From assembly GCA_044225565.1 (NCBI GenBank), contig JBGAIL010000070.1, forward strand, positions 1 through 24,216: a DNA stretch of 24,216 nucleotides, written 5' to 3'. The DNA comes from CAVXAE01 sp044225565 (GTDB lineage: Bacteria; Pseudomonadota; Gammaproteobacteria; Steroidobacterales; Steroidobacteraceae). Numbering within the stretch: position 1 is the first letter of the stretch; each line of letters starts with the position of its first letter. Position numbers and translations under genes: made by a program. The notes under the pieces were generated by a model. It searched no databases. It was not told the DNA's origin and saw nothing but the letters and a program-made list of their open reading frames with translations. This document shows, piece by piece, positions 1 to 8,831 of this stretch.

Positions 1-855
1 GAACTGCTCGAGCTCGCCGAAGCGGAGGGCGATGACGCGGCCGCCGCCGAGATCGAGCGCGAATCGGGCGGGCTCGAGGGCGCGGTGCGCCGCCTCGAGT
101 TCAAGCGCATGTTCCGCGGCGAAATGGATTCGCACAACGCCTACCTCGACATCCAGGCCGGTGCCGGCGGCACCGAGGCCCAGGACTGGGCGCAGATGCT
201 GATGCGCATGTACATCCGCTGGGCGGCGCAACGCGGCTTCCAGTGCGAGGTGATCGACTCGAGCCCGGGCGAAGTCGCCGGGGTCAAGAGCGCCTCGCTC
301 GAGGTGCGCGGCGAGTATGCCTACGGCTGGCTGCGCACCGAGACGGGCGTGCACCGCCTCGTGCGCAAGTCGCCGTTCGACTCGGGCAACCGCCGGCACA
401 CCTCGTTCGCCTCCGTGTTCATTTCCCCCGAGGTCGATGACGACATCGACATCGAGGTGAACCCGGCCGACATCGAGATGGACGTGTTCCGCTCGAGCGG
501 CGCGGGCGGCCAGCACGTCAACAAGACCGAATCGGCGGTGCGCCTGCGCCACCTGCCGAGCGGCATCGTGGTGGCCTGCCAGAACGAGCGCAGCCAGCAC
601 AAGAACCGCTCGACCGCGATGAAGATGCTGAAGGCGAAGCTCTACGAGCTCGAGGTCAACAAGCGCAACGCGGCGGCGAAGGTGCTCGAGGACGCCAAGT
701 CGGACGTGAGCTGGGGCAACCAGATCCGCTCCTACGTGCTCGACCAGTCGCGCATCAAGGACCTGCGTACCGACGTCGAGGTCGGCAACACGCAGGCGGT
801 GCTCGACGGCGACCTCGACCAGTTCATGGAAGCGTCACTGAAGGCGGGGCTGTAG
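1..855 (+). CDS. prfB: Peptide chain release factor 2 (RF2), 5'-truncated by the window
   Basis: RF2 recognises UGA and UAA stop codons in the ribosomal A site and triggers peptide release. The frame is open from base 1, so the N-terminus lies outside the window: 284 residues are present, and E. coli RF2 (365 aa) suggests about 80 are missing. The codon-recognition tripeptide SPF, which separates RF2 from RF1 (PxT), is at 370-378. The catalytic GGQ loop is at 505-513, inside SSGAGGQHVNKTESAVRL. The known programmed +1 frameshift site of prfB near codon 26 would lie upstream and cannot be checked. lysS starts 4 bases after the stop, the usual prfB-lysS pairing. This gene itself shows no frame break. 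Confidence 0.97.
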   Translation, partial: ELLELAEAEGDDAAAAEIERESGGLEGAVRRLEFKRMFRGEMDSHNAYLDIQAGAGGTEAQDWAQMLMRMYIRWAAQRGFQCEVIDSSPGEVAGVKSASLEVRGEYAYGWLRTETGVHRLVRKSPFDSGNRRHTSFASVFISPEVDDDIDIEVNPADIEMDVFRSSGAGGQHVNKTESAVRLRHLPSGIVVACQNERSQHKNRSTAMKMLKAKLYELEVNKRNAAAKVLEDAKSDVSWGNQIRSYVLDQSRIKDLRTDVEVGNTQAVLDGDLDQFMEASLKAGL

Positions 856-859
856 CAGC

Positions 860-2354
860 GTGGCAAACGACGACAATTCCGGCGACGAGAACCGCTTGAT
901 CGCGGAGCGGCGGGCGAAGCTCGCGGCGCTGCGCGGCGGCGCGCCCGCCTACCCGAACGATTTCCGCCGCGATGCGCTCGCCGCGCAGCTCGAGGCGAGC
1001 TTCGGCGAGCGCACCGGCGAATGGCTCGAGGCCAACCCCACCCGCGTCCGCGTGGGCGGCCGCATGATGTTCAAGCGCGTCATGGGCAAGGCGAGCTTCG
1101 CCAAGCTCGCCGACCGCACCGGGCAGATCCAGCTCTTCCTGCAGGAATCGCTCGGCGAGCCCTACGAGGCGTTCAAGAGCTGGGACGTCGGCGACATCCT
1201 CGGAGCCGAGGGCGTGCTCTTCAGGACGAAGACCAACGAGCTCTCGGTGCGCGTCGAGAAGCTCTGGATGCTGGTGAAGTCGCTGCGGCCGCTGCCCGAC
1301 AAGTGGCACGGCATCGCCGACACGGAGCTGCGGTACCGGCAGCGTTACGTCGACCTCGTCATGAACGAGCCGAGCCGGAGGTCTTCCGCACGCGTACGAA
1401 GATCGTGCGCTTCCTGGTGACTTCCTCGACGCGCTCGACTTCCTCGAGGTCGAGACGCCGATGATGCAGCGCATCCCGGGCGGCGCGGTCGCGCGGCCGT
1501 TCAAGACTCACCACAACGCGCTCGACCAGGACATGTACCTGCGCATCGCGCCGGAGCTGTACCTCAAGCGGCTGGTGGTGGGCGGCTTCGATCGCGTGTA
1601 CGAGATCAACCGCAATTTCCGCAACGAGGGGCTGTCCACGCAGCACAACCCCGAGTTCACCATGCTGGAGCTGTATCTCGCCTACGCGGACTACCGCGAC
1701 CTCATGGACTGGATCGAGAAGGCGATGCGCGGCCTCGCCGAGTCGGTGTGCGGCACGCAGAAGATCGTCTATCAGGGCCGCACGTACGACCTCGGGGCGC
1801 CCTTCACGCGCATCACCGTGGAGCAGGCCATCCTCAAGCACAACCCGGATCTCGAAGCCGGCTCGCTGCGGGACGTCGCCTATCTGCGCAAGGTCTGCGA
1901 GCGGCTCGGCATCCCGGTGCAACCGCACGACGGGCCGGGCAAGCTGCAGATCGAGATCTTCGAGAAGACCGTGGAGCACACGCTGCTCGATCCCACGTTC
2001 GTCCACGCGTATCCGGCTGAAGTCTCGCCGCTCTCGCGCGCGAACGACGCCGATCCGTTCCTCACGGACCGCTTCGAGCTCTTCGTCGCGGGCCGCGAGC
2101 TCGCGAACGGCTTCTCCGAGCTCAACGACGCCGAAGACCAGGCGGCGCGCTTCAAGGCGCAGGTCGCCCGCAAGGACAAAGGCGACGACGAGGCGATGTT
2201 CTACGACGCCGACTACGTTCGCGCGCTGGAATACGGAATGCCGCCCACCGCCGGCCTCGGCGTGGGCATCGACCGCGTCGTCATGTTCTTCACCGACTCG
2301 CCCTCCATCCGCGACGTGATCCTCTTCCCGCACATGCGCCCGGAGGCGGATTGA
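860..2354 (+). CDS. lysS: Lysyl-tRNA synthetase, class II (two apparent frameshifts)
   Basis: LysRS charges tRNA-Lys with lysine using ATP in the cytoplasm. The GTG start at 860 gives MANDDNSGDENRLIAERR, a typical N-terminus before the OB-fold anticodon-binding domain. The class II core follows: EINRNFRNEG (motif 2, near 1605-1634) and PPTAGLGVGIDRVVM (motif 3, near 2242-2286). The protein is split over three frames. It leaves the first at about 1378 (NEPSR joins EVFRTRTKIVRFL) and the second at about 1418 (joining DFLDALDFLEVETPMMQ). Each switch fits one missing base, and together they span about 40 bases. With two bases restored it would be a normal LysRS of about 498 aa. LysRS is essential, so these are probably assembly errors unless a second copy exists. 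The stop overlaps the TTG start of murI. Confidence 0.93.
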
Positions 2355-3163
2355 GCGACGCGCCGATCGGGGTCTTCGATTCGGGGGTGGGCGGATTGAC
2401 GGTGTTGCGGGCGCTCCTGCAAGGCTGCCCGCCGAGCGCTTCGTCTATCTCGGCGATACGGCCCGTCTGCCATACGGCACCAAGTCCGCGGAGACGGTGG
2501 CGCACTATGCGGTGCAGGCTGCCGAGGCGCTGGTCGATCACGGCGTGAAATGCATAGTCGTCGCGTGCAACACGGCCTCTGCCATGGGGTTGCCCTGCAT
2601 CCGCGAGCGCTTCGAAAGCCTTCCCGTCAGCGGCGTGATCGAGCCGGGCGCACAGGCGGCGTGCGAGGCTTCCCGCTCGGGGCGCATCGCCGTCATCGGC
2701 ACGGAAGGGACCATCCGCGAAGGCGCATATCGGGAAAGCGGTGCCGACGGCGGAGCGATGCTCGTGTCACAGCCATTCCCGCGCAGCTGTTCGTCGCGCT
2801 GGCGGAGGAGGGGCTGACGGAAGGGCCCATCGCCGAATCGGTGGCGCGTCACTATCTCGAGGCGGTCTTCACGGATTCAGGGCCGGGGAGCAGGCCGGAC
2901 ACGCTGGTGCTCGGTTGCACGCACTTCCCGATGCTCACGGCGTCGATTCGCGAGGTGGCGGGTGAGGGCGTGACGATCGTCGATTCGGCGCGGACGACGC
3001 TCAGCATGCGTGCGCATCTGTCGGAACGGAACATCTTGCGAAGGACGGGCGGAAGCGACGTGCGTTTCCTGGTACGGTTGGCGCAGAACGTTTCGCTCGC
3101 GTGGGCAGCCGATTTCTCGGCCGTGCCGTGACGCCCGGGGAAGTCGAGCTGATCAATCTGTAG
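2351..3163 (+). CDS. murI: Glutamate racemase (at least three apparent frameshifts)
   Basis: MurI interconverts L- and D-glutamate to supply D-Glu for peptidoglycan. The start is TTG at 2351, overlapping the lysS stop as TTGA, and reads MSDAPIGVFDSGVGGLTVLR, the family N-terminus with its catalytic Asp and Ser. The two catalytic cysteines are visible: VVACNTAS (Cys codon 2566-2568) and LGCTHFPML (Cys codon 2916-2918). The frame changes near 2424 (one base missing), between about 2720 and 2765 (net one base missing, perhaps two linked events) and near 3079 (one base missing). The last shift restores GRAVTPGEVELINL and a TAG at 3161-3163. The reassembled length of about 270 aa is normal for MurI. 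The 3' end overlaps the convergent ygfZ by 11 bases. Confidence 0.9.
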
Positions 3164-4008
3164 TCGCGCCGGGCTGCGCTGCTTCCTCTTCGGTGGCCAG
3201 GGATGCGACGGCGAGAACGTCGCTACCGCCGATGGCGCTCCTCACTGCCTCCACTACCTTGAAGCTGCGGCCGTCCGGCAGCGTTCCGCTGGCCCCTGCC
3301 GACAGATTCTCCTCCGCGACGTGGAATCGTTGTGCGCGACGTTTCACCCGTCCGCGATAGTGAGCGCGGGCGATGACTTCCTGGCCGGTGTAGCAACCCT
3401 TGTCGAACGCGATGGCGCCGAGCGTGTCGAGATTCAGCATCTGCGCCACGAACTCCTCGGACGTCGCCGTATAGACCTGCGGCACCTCCGCCGCGATGTC
3501 GAGCGCCCGCCAGCCTTCGCGATCGAGCGGCGTAAATCCTTCGGTACGGCCGTGACTCCAGGCGGAGTGCCTCGCCCCGCGCGCGCCACGATCCACCAGC
3601 GAGCCGGATTTTCGCAGACGCGGACCACGGCGCACTGCTCCGAAGCCGCTGGAGCCGTGTCGTCGACGATGCCGACGATCTGCCATTCGCCCGACACGTC
3701 GGTGATCTTCACTTTGGCCCGCAGCACGTATTTCGACAGGCGTGCCACCACGGCCGGCACGAGCTCGCGCGGGAGGATCGCCAGCACATCCTCGGGGCCA
3801 AGGCTGATGAGCCGCAGCAGCGCCACGACGCGCCCCTGCGGATTGTATTGCAACCCCGCGAGCATGGAGCCTGCGTCGATCAGCCGGGTGACATCGTTCT
3901 GATAGCTGCCCTGCAGGAACTCTTCACTGCGTCCGGTCCCTGCGCGCGCAGGGCGCCCAGATCGTCGAGGAGTGTCGCGGACGGGCCCGCAATCGAGGGC
4001 TTCTGCAT
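3153..4008 (-). CDS. ygfZ: YgfZ/GcvT-like folate-binding Fe-S maintenance protein (apparent frameshifts)
   Basis: YgfZ proteins bind tetrahydrofolate and help maintain or repair certain iron-sulfur enzymes. The ATG start at 4008 gives MQKPSIAGPSATLLDDLGAL. The hallmark KGCYTGQE lies at 3378-3401, followed by ARAHYRGRVKRR, which fits the C-terminal part of the family. The frame changes near 3920, where FLQGSYQNDVTRLID continues after one apparently missing base. It changes again somewhere in 3540-3595, net one base missing and possibly more than one event. The reassembled length of about 285 aa is somewhat short to normal for the family. The gene is divergent from the sdh operon, whose SdhB carries three Fe-S clusters, so the neighbourhood fits an Fe-S role. 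It converges with murI. Confidence 0.88.
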
Positions 4009-4463
4009 TGTTTTGTCAGTGGTTTCAGTGGTCGCTGCGCCGGGATTCTGGGCAGACTTCGGGCCGGCGGGGAGATCGACCGCTGTCACCGCATCTGTCG
4101 GTGTACAAGTTCAAATACACGCTGCTCACTTCCATCCTGAACCGCTTCACGGGCCTGGCGCTCACGCTGGGGCTGCTCCTGCTCACGTACTGGCTCACCG
4201 CGCTGTCGCGCGGCCCCGAAGCCTACGCGGCGGCGCTGGAGCTGCTCTCGCATGGGCTCGCCAGGCTGGTGTATGCGGCGCTGCTCGTCTCGTTCTGCTA
4301 CCACCTGGTGGCTGGTATCCGGCATCTCGTGTGGGATACCGGCCGCTACATGGAGAAGTCGCAGTCGCAGCGGAGCGCCTGGATCATCGCAGTGGTCACC
4401 GTGCTGCTCGCGGCGGTGCTCGGCTATTTCCTGTTCTGTCCGGTCACCGGAGCCGCACTGTGA
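4008..4463 (+). CDS. sdhC: Succinate dehydrogenase cytochrome b556 subunit (start uncertain)
   Basis: SdhC is one of two membrane anchors of complex II; with SdhD it binds heme b and ubiquinone. Recognisable sequence begins at RPLSPHLSVYKFKYT (from 4077). It continues through SILNRFTGLAL and three hydrophobic helices; the second ends in YHLVAGIRHLVWD, whose first His matches the heme-ligand position. No ATG lies close before the conserved block. In-frame options are TTG 4008 (used here, touching the ygfZ start) and GTG 3972. A GTG at 4019 in another frame would need a one-base shift near 4070, which is plausible given the indels nearby. The stop overlaps the sdhD start as GTGA. Confidence 0.85.
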   Translation: MFCQWFQWSLRRDSGQTSGRRGDRPLSPHLSVYKFKYTLLTSILNRFTGLALTLGLLLLTYWLTALSRGPEAYAAALELLSHGLARLVYAALLVSFCYHLVAGIRHLVWDTGRYMEKSQSQRSAWIIAVVTVLLAAVLGYFLFCPVTGAAL

Positions 4464-4828
4464 GCCTGCGCTCACCGCTCGGCCGGGTGCTCGGTCTCGG
4501 CGCCGCCGGCACGGGCGTACACCACTGGTGGGTGCAGCGGCTCACTTCCATCGCGCTCATCCCGCTCGGCATCTGGTTCGTGGTCTCGCTCGTCGCGCTT
4601 CCTGTGCATGACTACGTCGTGCTGGTCGACTGGCTCCGCGAGGGCTGGAACGCGCTGCTGCTCCTGCTGCTCGCCGTCGTTGCCATCTGGCATTCCCACC
4701 TCGGCGTGCAGGTGGTCATCGAGGACTATGTGCGCGACGCCAGGACGCTGGCGCTCATCCTCTCGAGCTTCATCCACATACTGATCGCAGCCGCCGTGGT
4801 GTTCGCGGTGCTCAAGATCGCCCTATGA
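4460..4828 (+). CDS. sdhD: Succinate dehydrogenase hydrophobic membrane anchor subunit
   Basis: SdhD is the second membrane anchor of succinate:quinone oxidoreductase. The GTG start at 4460 overlaps the sdhC stop and gives a 122-residue protein beginning MSLRSPLGRVLGLGAAGTG. HHWWVQRLTSIALIPLG leads into the first of three membrane helices. WHSHLGVQVVIEDYV carries the His and the Asp-Tyr expected for heme ligation and quinone binding, matching the HAW...DYV region of E. coli SdhD. The length is typical (E. coli 115 aa). No frame break is visible, although both neighbours upstream and downstream have them. The stop overlaps the ATG of sdhA (ATGA), so translation is likely coupled. Confidence 0.92.
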   Translation: MSLRSPLGRVLGLGAAGTGVHHWWVQRLTSIALIPLGIWFVVSLVALPVHDYVVLVDWLREGWNALLLLLLAVVAIWHSHLGVQVVIEDYVRDARTLALILSSFIHILIAAAVVFAVLKIAL

Positions 4829-6630
4829 GCGCCAGTTCCGCAATGAACGAATACCCACTCATCGACCATACCTACGACGTGATCGTCATCGGAGCGGGCG
4901 GCGCAGGCCTGCGCGCGACGCTCGGCCTCGCCGAGGCTGGCCTGTCCACGGCCTGCATCAGCAAGCTCTTTCCCACCCGCAGCCACACGGTGGCGGCGCA
5001 GGGCGGCATCAGCGCCGCCCTCGGCAACATGGGCGCCGACGACTGGCGCTGGCACATGTACGACACCGTGAAGGGGTCCGACTGGCTCGGCGACCAGGAC
5101 GCGATCGAGTTCATGTGCAAGGAAGCGCCTGCCGCGGTGATCGAGCTCGAGCACTATGGCGTGCCGTTCTCGCGCACGGACGAAGGCCGCATCTATCAAC
5201 GGCCCTTCGGCGGCATGACCACGCACTACGGCAAGGGCATCGCCCAGCGCACCTGTGCCGCAGCGGATCGCACCGGCCACGCGATGCTGCATACGCTCTA
5301 TCAGCAGTCGATCCGCCACTCGGCCACGTTCTTCATCGAGCACTTCGCAGTCGATCTCATCATGGAGAACGGCGAGTGCCGCGGCGTGATCACGCTGGAC
5401 ATGAACGAGGGCAAGCTGCACCGCTTCCGGGCCCACGCCACCATCCTGGCGACGGGCGGATACGGCCGCGCGTATTTCTCGTGCACCTCGGCGCATTCCT
5501 GCACCGGGGATGGCAACGCCATGGTGCTGCGCGCAGGCCTGCCTTTGCAGGACATGGAGTTCGTGCAGTTCCATCCCACGGGCATCTATACGGCGGGCTG
5601 CCTCATCACGGAAGGAGCGAGAGGCGAGGGCGGCTATCTCACGAACTCCTCCGGCGAGCGCTTCATGGAGCGCTATGCGCCCAATGCTAAAGACCTAGCC
5701 TCGCGGGACGTCGTGAGCCGCGCGATGACCATCGAGATCCGCGAGGGCCGCGGGGTCGGCGTCGAACGTGACCATATCCATCTGCACCTCGAGCACCTCG
5801 GGCCGGAAGTCATCCACGAGCGTCTGCCCGGCATCGCCGAGACGGCGAAGATCTTCGCGGGCGTGGACGTGAACAAGCAGCCGATCCCCGTGCTGCCCAC
5901 CGTTCACTACAACATGGGCGGCATCCCGTGTAATTACCACGGCGAAGTGCTCACCAAGACCAAAGTGGCTCCTCTGCGGGCACGGTGCCCGGCCTGCTAG
6001 CCGTCGGCGAGGCGGCTTGCGTATCTGGTCCACGGTGCAAACCGGCTGGGCTCGAACTCACTGCTGGATCTCGTGGTATTCGGGCGCGAAGCGGCACGCC
6101 GTTGCGCGGAGGTCATCAAGCCTGGCGCTTTGCATCGTCCGCTGAAGGCGAATGCCGGCCAGCCCGCCATCGAGCGGCTCGATCGCCTGCGCAACGCCAA
6201 GGGTGAGCGTCCCACCGCCGCCATACGACTGGAGATGCAGAAGGCGATGCAGATGGACGCGGCCGTGTTCCGTACCGGTGAAAGCCCTGCGCGAAGGCAT
6301 GCAGCGTCGGCAAGAGACCTTCGAATCCTTCAGCGACGTCCGCGTCACCGACCGCTCGCTCGTCTGGAACACCGATCTCATCGAGACGATGGAGCTCGAG
6401 AACCTGCTGCTGCAGGCCACCGCCACGATCCATTCGGCGGAGAACCGCAAGGAAAGCCGCGGCGCACACGCGCGCGAGGATTTCCTCGACCGCGACGACC
6501 AGAACTGGATGAAGCACACACTGGTGTGGGTGGACGGCCTGGGCGCACGCGCTTCGACTATCGCCCGGTACAGCTCGATACGCTCACCGACGACGTCGAG
6601 CCCGTTCCGCCCAAGGCGCGCACGTACTGA
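4825..6630 (+). CDS. sdhA: Succinate dehydrogenase flavoprotein subunit (four apparent frameshifts)
   Basis: SdhA oxidises succinate to fumarate with covalently bound FAD on the cytoplasmic face. The ATG at 4825 leads into GAGGAGLRATLGLAE (FAD-binding Rossmann fold) and SHTVAAQGGI, whose His carries the FAD. FHPTGIY, RDVVSRAM and HYNMGGIPCNYHG supply active-site residues. The first frame runs intact to about 5960. The frame then changes in 5960-5985 (net one base missing), near 6027 (one extra G; GEAACVS joins VHGANRLGSNS), near 6287 (one extra A; VFRTGE joins ALREGMQ) and near 6540 (one G missing before RTRFDYRPVQLD). The C-terminus PVPPKARTY ends at TGA 6630. The reassembled length of about 600 aa is normal. 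Confidence 0.94.
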
Positions 6631-6638
6631 GGAACCGC

Positions 6639-7425
6639 ATGGCCGATTTTCGACTGCCGAAGAATTCGCGCATCGCCCCGAACGGGCGCGTGCACAAGGC
6701 GCCCGCCGGTGGCGGTGAGGTTGCGCACGTTCCGCATCTACCGCTTCGATCCGACCTCGGGCGAGAACCCGCGCGTCGATACCTTCGAGCTCGACATCAA
6801 GTCCTGCGGGCCGATGGTGCTCGACGCGCTCATCCAGATCAAAGGCAGCGTTGACTCCTCGCTCACCTTCCGGCGCTCCTGCCGCGAAGGCATCTGCGGC
6901 TCCTGCGCAATGAACATCAATGGCGTGAACCGCCTCGCCTGCACCACGTCGATGCAGGACCTGGGCTCCGAAGTGCGCATTTATCCGCTCCCGCACATGC
7001 CGGTGGTGAAAGACCTGGTGCCGGACCTCACGCAGTTCTACGCGCAGTACGCCTCCGTGCAGCCGTGGCTCAAGACGCAGACGCCGCCGCCACCGGACCG
7101 CGAGCGGCTGCAGTCCAAGGAAGAGCAGGAGAAGATCGACCGCCCGGCAGCCTGCATCCTCTGCGCCTGCTGCTCGACGGCGTGCCCGAGCTACTGGTGG
7201 AACAGCGACCGGTTCCTAGGCCCCGCGGCGCTGCTCGCCGCCTACCGCTGGATCATAGACAGCCGTGACGAGGCGACCGGCGAGCGGCTCGACCAGCTCG
7301 AGGATCCCTTCCGGCTGTACCGCTGCCACACCATCATGAACTGCACGGACGTCTGCCCGAAGGACCTGAACCCGGCCAGGGCCATCGCCGAGATCAAGAA
7401 GAAGATGGTCGAGCGGCAGCATTGA
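6639..7425 (+). CDS. sdhB: Succinate dehydrogenase iron-sulfur subunit (one apparent frameshift near the start)
   Basis: SdhB passes electrons from FAD to ubiquinone through [2Fe-2S], [4Fe-4S] and [3Fe-4S] clusters. The cluster ligands are intact: SCREGICGSCAMNINGVNRLAC, CILCACCSTACPSYW and CHTIMNCTDVCPKDL. The start at ATG 6639, behind a good ribosome-binding sequence (TGAGGA, 6628-6633), gives MADFRLPKNSRIAPNGR, like SdhB N-termini of related bacteria. The rest (RLRTFRIYRFDP onward) is in another frame, so one shift lies near 6700-6725. Without it, a GTG at 6709 gives a 238-residue protein lacking only the leader. It follows sdhA by 8 bases. Confidence 0.94.
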
Positions 7426-7462
7426 GCCGGCTCGCCTGCGACGGCCGCGCGTGCGCCCCGCG

Positions 7463-7708
7463 GTGAGCGAATCCGTGCCCGGGCATCTGCTCTGGAAGTG
7501 CCGTCGCGGCACCAAGGAGCTCGACGTCCTCCTCGAGCGCTATGTCACCCGCGCCTATGCGGAAGCCCCGGCCGGCGAAAAGCGTGCTTTCCAGCAGATT
7601 CTCGACTTGCCGGATCCCGTGCTCGCCGACTATCTCTTCGGCCATGCCCAGCCCGCAGAGCCCGATCTCGCCCACCTCATCGAGCGTATCGCCACCCATC
7701 GCGATTGA
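7463..7708 (+). CDS. sdhE: FAD assembly factor SdhE (YgfY/Sdh5 family)
   Basis: SdhE is a small cytoplasmic protein that promotes covalent attachment of FAD to SdhA. The GTG at 7463 gives 81 residues starting MSESVPGHLLWKCRRGTKEL. This puts the conserved Trp at residue 11, as in E. coli, so it is preferred over the GTG at 7451. The RGxxE motif that contacts SdhA is present as RGTKE, followed by LDVLLERYV and the acidic LDLPDPVLADYLFG of the five-helix fold. It lies 37 bases after sdhB, so chaperone and client are likely co-transcribed. The reading frame is intact. Confidence 0.93.
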   Translation: MSESVPGHLLWKCRRGTKELDVLLERYVTRAYAEAPAGEKRAFQQILDLPDPVLADYLFGHAQPAEPDLAHLIERIATHRD

Positions 7709-8111
7709 CGTCCGGCCGTCGCTGCGCCTGAAGCTCGCGTGCGGCCTGCCGGCGGCGGCAATGCCCACTGTCCTGCTGTGTTGTCCCGTGGCGCCCCTGG
7801 GCTGGCGGGCAGGAGCGGCCATCCTGGCCGTCCTCCTGGCCTGGGCGCCGTTGCGGGCCATCGTCTTCGGCCGGGGCCCGCATGCGGTGAGGCGGATCGA
7901 ATGGGCCGGGGGCACGGACTGGCGCCTCACCGACGGGCACGGCCGGCTCTGGCCAGCCCGGTTGCACCCCTCGAGCGCGGGCTTCGGTCCCTGGCTGCTG
8001 CTGGTCTGGAGCGCTCCCGGCGCCTGGAGCCGGCGCTGGCGGGGGCTGATCGATGCCTCGGCAAGCGATCCGCGGGCCTTCCGCGCGCTGAAAGGACGCC
8101 TCAACTGCTAG
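7644..8111 (+). CDS. ygfX: YgfX-family small membrane protein
   Basis: This YgfX (CptA-like) protein has 155 residues from ATG 7644, overlapping sdhE by 65 bases. The conserved PIAIDVRPSLRLKL precedes two closely spaced hydrophobic segments (about residues 33-60: LPAAAMPTVLLCC and AGAAILAVLLAWAPL). A Trp-rich cytoplasmic domain follows, with WRLTDGHGRLWPARL and PWLLLVWS. The sdhE-ygfX pair is common in gammaproteobacteria. The family has been described as the toxin of a pair with SdhE in E. coli and linked to cytoskeletal proteins, but also discussed as a partner in SDH maturation; the sequence does not decide. An exact start cannot be confirmed: the family core begins near 7698. Confidence 0.8.
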   Translation: MPSPQSPISPTSSSVSPPIAIDVRPSLRLKLACGLPAAAMPTVLLCCPVAPLGWRAGAAILAVLLAWAPLRAIVFGRGPHAVRRIEWAGGTDWRLTDGHGRLWPARLHPSSAGFGPWLLLVWSAPGAWSRRWRGLIDASASDPRAFRALKGRLNC

Positions 8112-8171
8112 ACTCGTCACACCTTTCACCGCTCCGGCAGCGTCTTTGCGGCAATTTCCCGACATTCGCCT

Positions 8172-8198
8172 GAACTTCAGCGACCGTTCAGAGTCTAT
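8172..8198 (+). promoter_or_regulatory. Sigma-E (RpoE)-type promoter upstream of rpoE
   Basis: TGAACTT (-35 core GAACTT at 8172-8177) is followed by a 16-base spacer and TCTAT at 8194-8198. This matches the RpoE consensus (GGAACTT, N16, TCTAA) in sequence and spacing. It would start transcription near 8204, about 20 bases before the rpoE ATG. This fits the known autoregulation of rpoE. It lies in the 111-base gap after ygfX, the longest gene-free gap in the window. Confidence 0.72.
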
Positions 8199-8222
8199 CG
8201 AGCGCGCGGCGGGGGCCTGAAC

Positions 8223-8831
8223 ATGGTCGCCGACACGAGTGACATCACCCTGGTGCGCCGGGTGCAGCGCGGCGACAAGGGTGCGTTCGATGCGCTGGTG
8301 CTCAAGTACCAGCACAAAGTGGTCAAGCTGGTGATGCGATATGTACGCAATCCGGCCGAAGCGGAAGACATTGCCCAGGAAGCGTTCATCAAGGCCTATC
8401 GCGCCCTGCCGCAGTTCCGGGGCGACAGCGCCTTCTACACCTGGCTTTACCGCATCGCGATCAACACCGCGAAGAACGCCATCGTCTCGCGCGACCGCAG
8501 CCCCGTCGAATACGACCTCGACCTCCAGAACCCGGAAGAGTCCTACGACATGCATGGCCGCCTGAAAGACGCCGAGACGCCCGAGGGCCTCGTGCTCACC
8601 GAAGAGATCCGCAACACCGTCAACGAGGCCATCGCGGCCCTGCCCGAGGACCTGCGCACGGCCATCGTGCTGCGCGAGCTCGACGGGCTCTCCTACGAGG
8701 AGATCGCCGCCACCATGGAATGCCCCGTGGGAACGGTCCGCTCGCGCATCTTCCGCGCGCGCGAGGCCATCGATCGCCGGCTGCGCGAAGTCTTCGAAGG
8801 CGGCCTCGGCCGCACGGAGGAACTGGGATGA
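8223..8831 (+). CDS. rpoE: RNA polymerase sigma factor RpoE (AlgU type)
   Basis: This is the extracytoplasmic-function sigma factor for envelope stress genes; it is held inactive by RseA. The ATG at 8223 gives 202 residues, the normal length. Region 2 spans about residues 20-90, with YVRNPAEAEDIAQEAFIKAY (core binding and -10 recognition) and FYTWLYRIAINTAKN. Region 4 lies at about residues 135-190, with RELDGLSYEEIAATMECPVG and SRIFRAREAIDRRL as its helix-turn-helix. It opens an rpoE-rseA-rseB operon and has its own sigma-E-type promoter at 8172-8198. Its stop overlaps the rseA start (ATGA). Confidence 0.97.
   Translation: MVADTSDITLVRRVQRGDKGAFDALVLKYQHKVVKLVMRYVRNPAEAEDIAQEAFIKAYRALPQFRGDSAFYTWLYRIAINTAKNAIVSRDRSPVEYDLDLQNPEESYDMHGRLKDAETPEGLVLTEEIRNTVNEAIAALPEDLRTAIVLRELDGLSYEEIAATMECPVGTVRSRIFRAREAIDRRLREVFEGGLGRTEELG

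Noticed and set aside
1..120. Programmed +1 frameshift of prfB
   Set aside because: The site lies near codon 26 in known prfB genes and would be upstream of this window; nothing here can test it.
824..1504. Minus-strand frames opposite lysS
   Set aside because: These are shadow frames of the GC-rich third-codon-position pattern; the plus strand encodes clear LysRS.
4825..6630. Programmed frameshifting as an explanation for the breaks in sdhA
   Set aside because: Four breaks of both signs without a shared slippery site or downstream structure do not fit a programmed mechanism.
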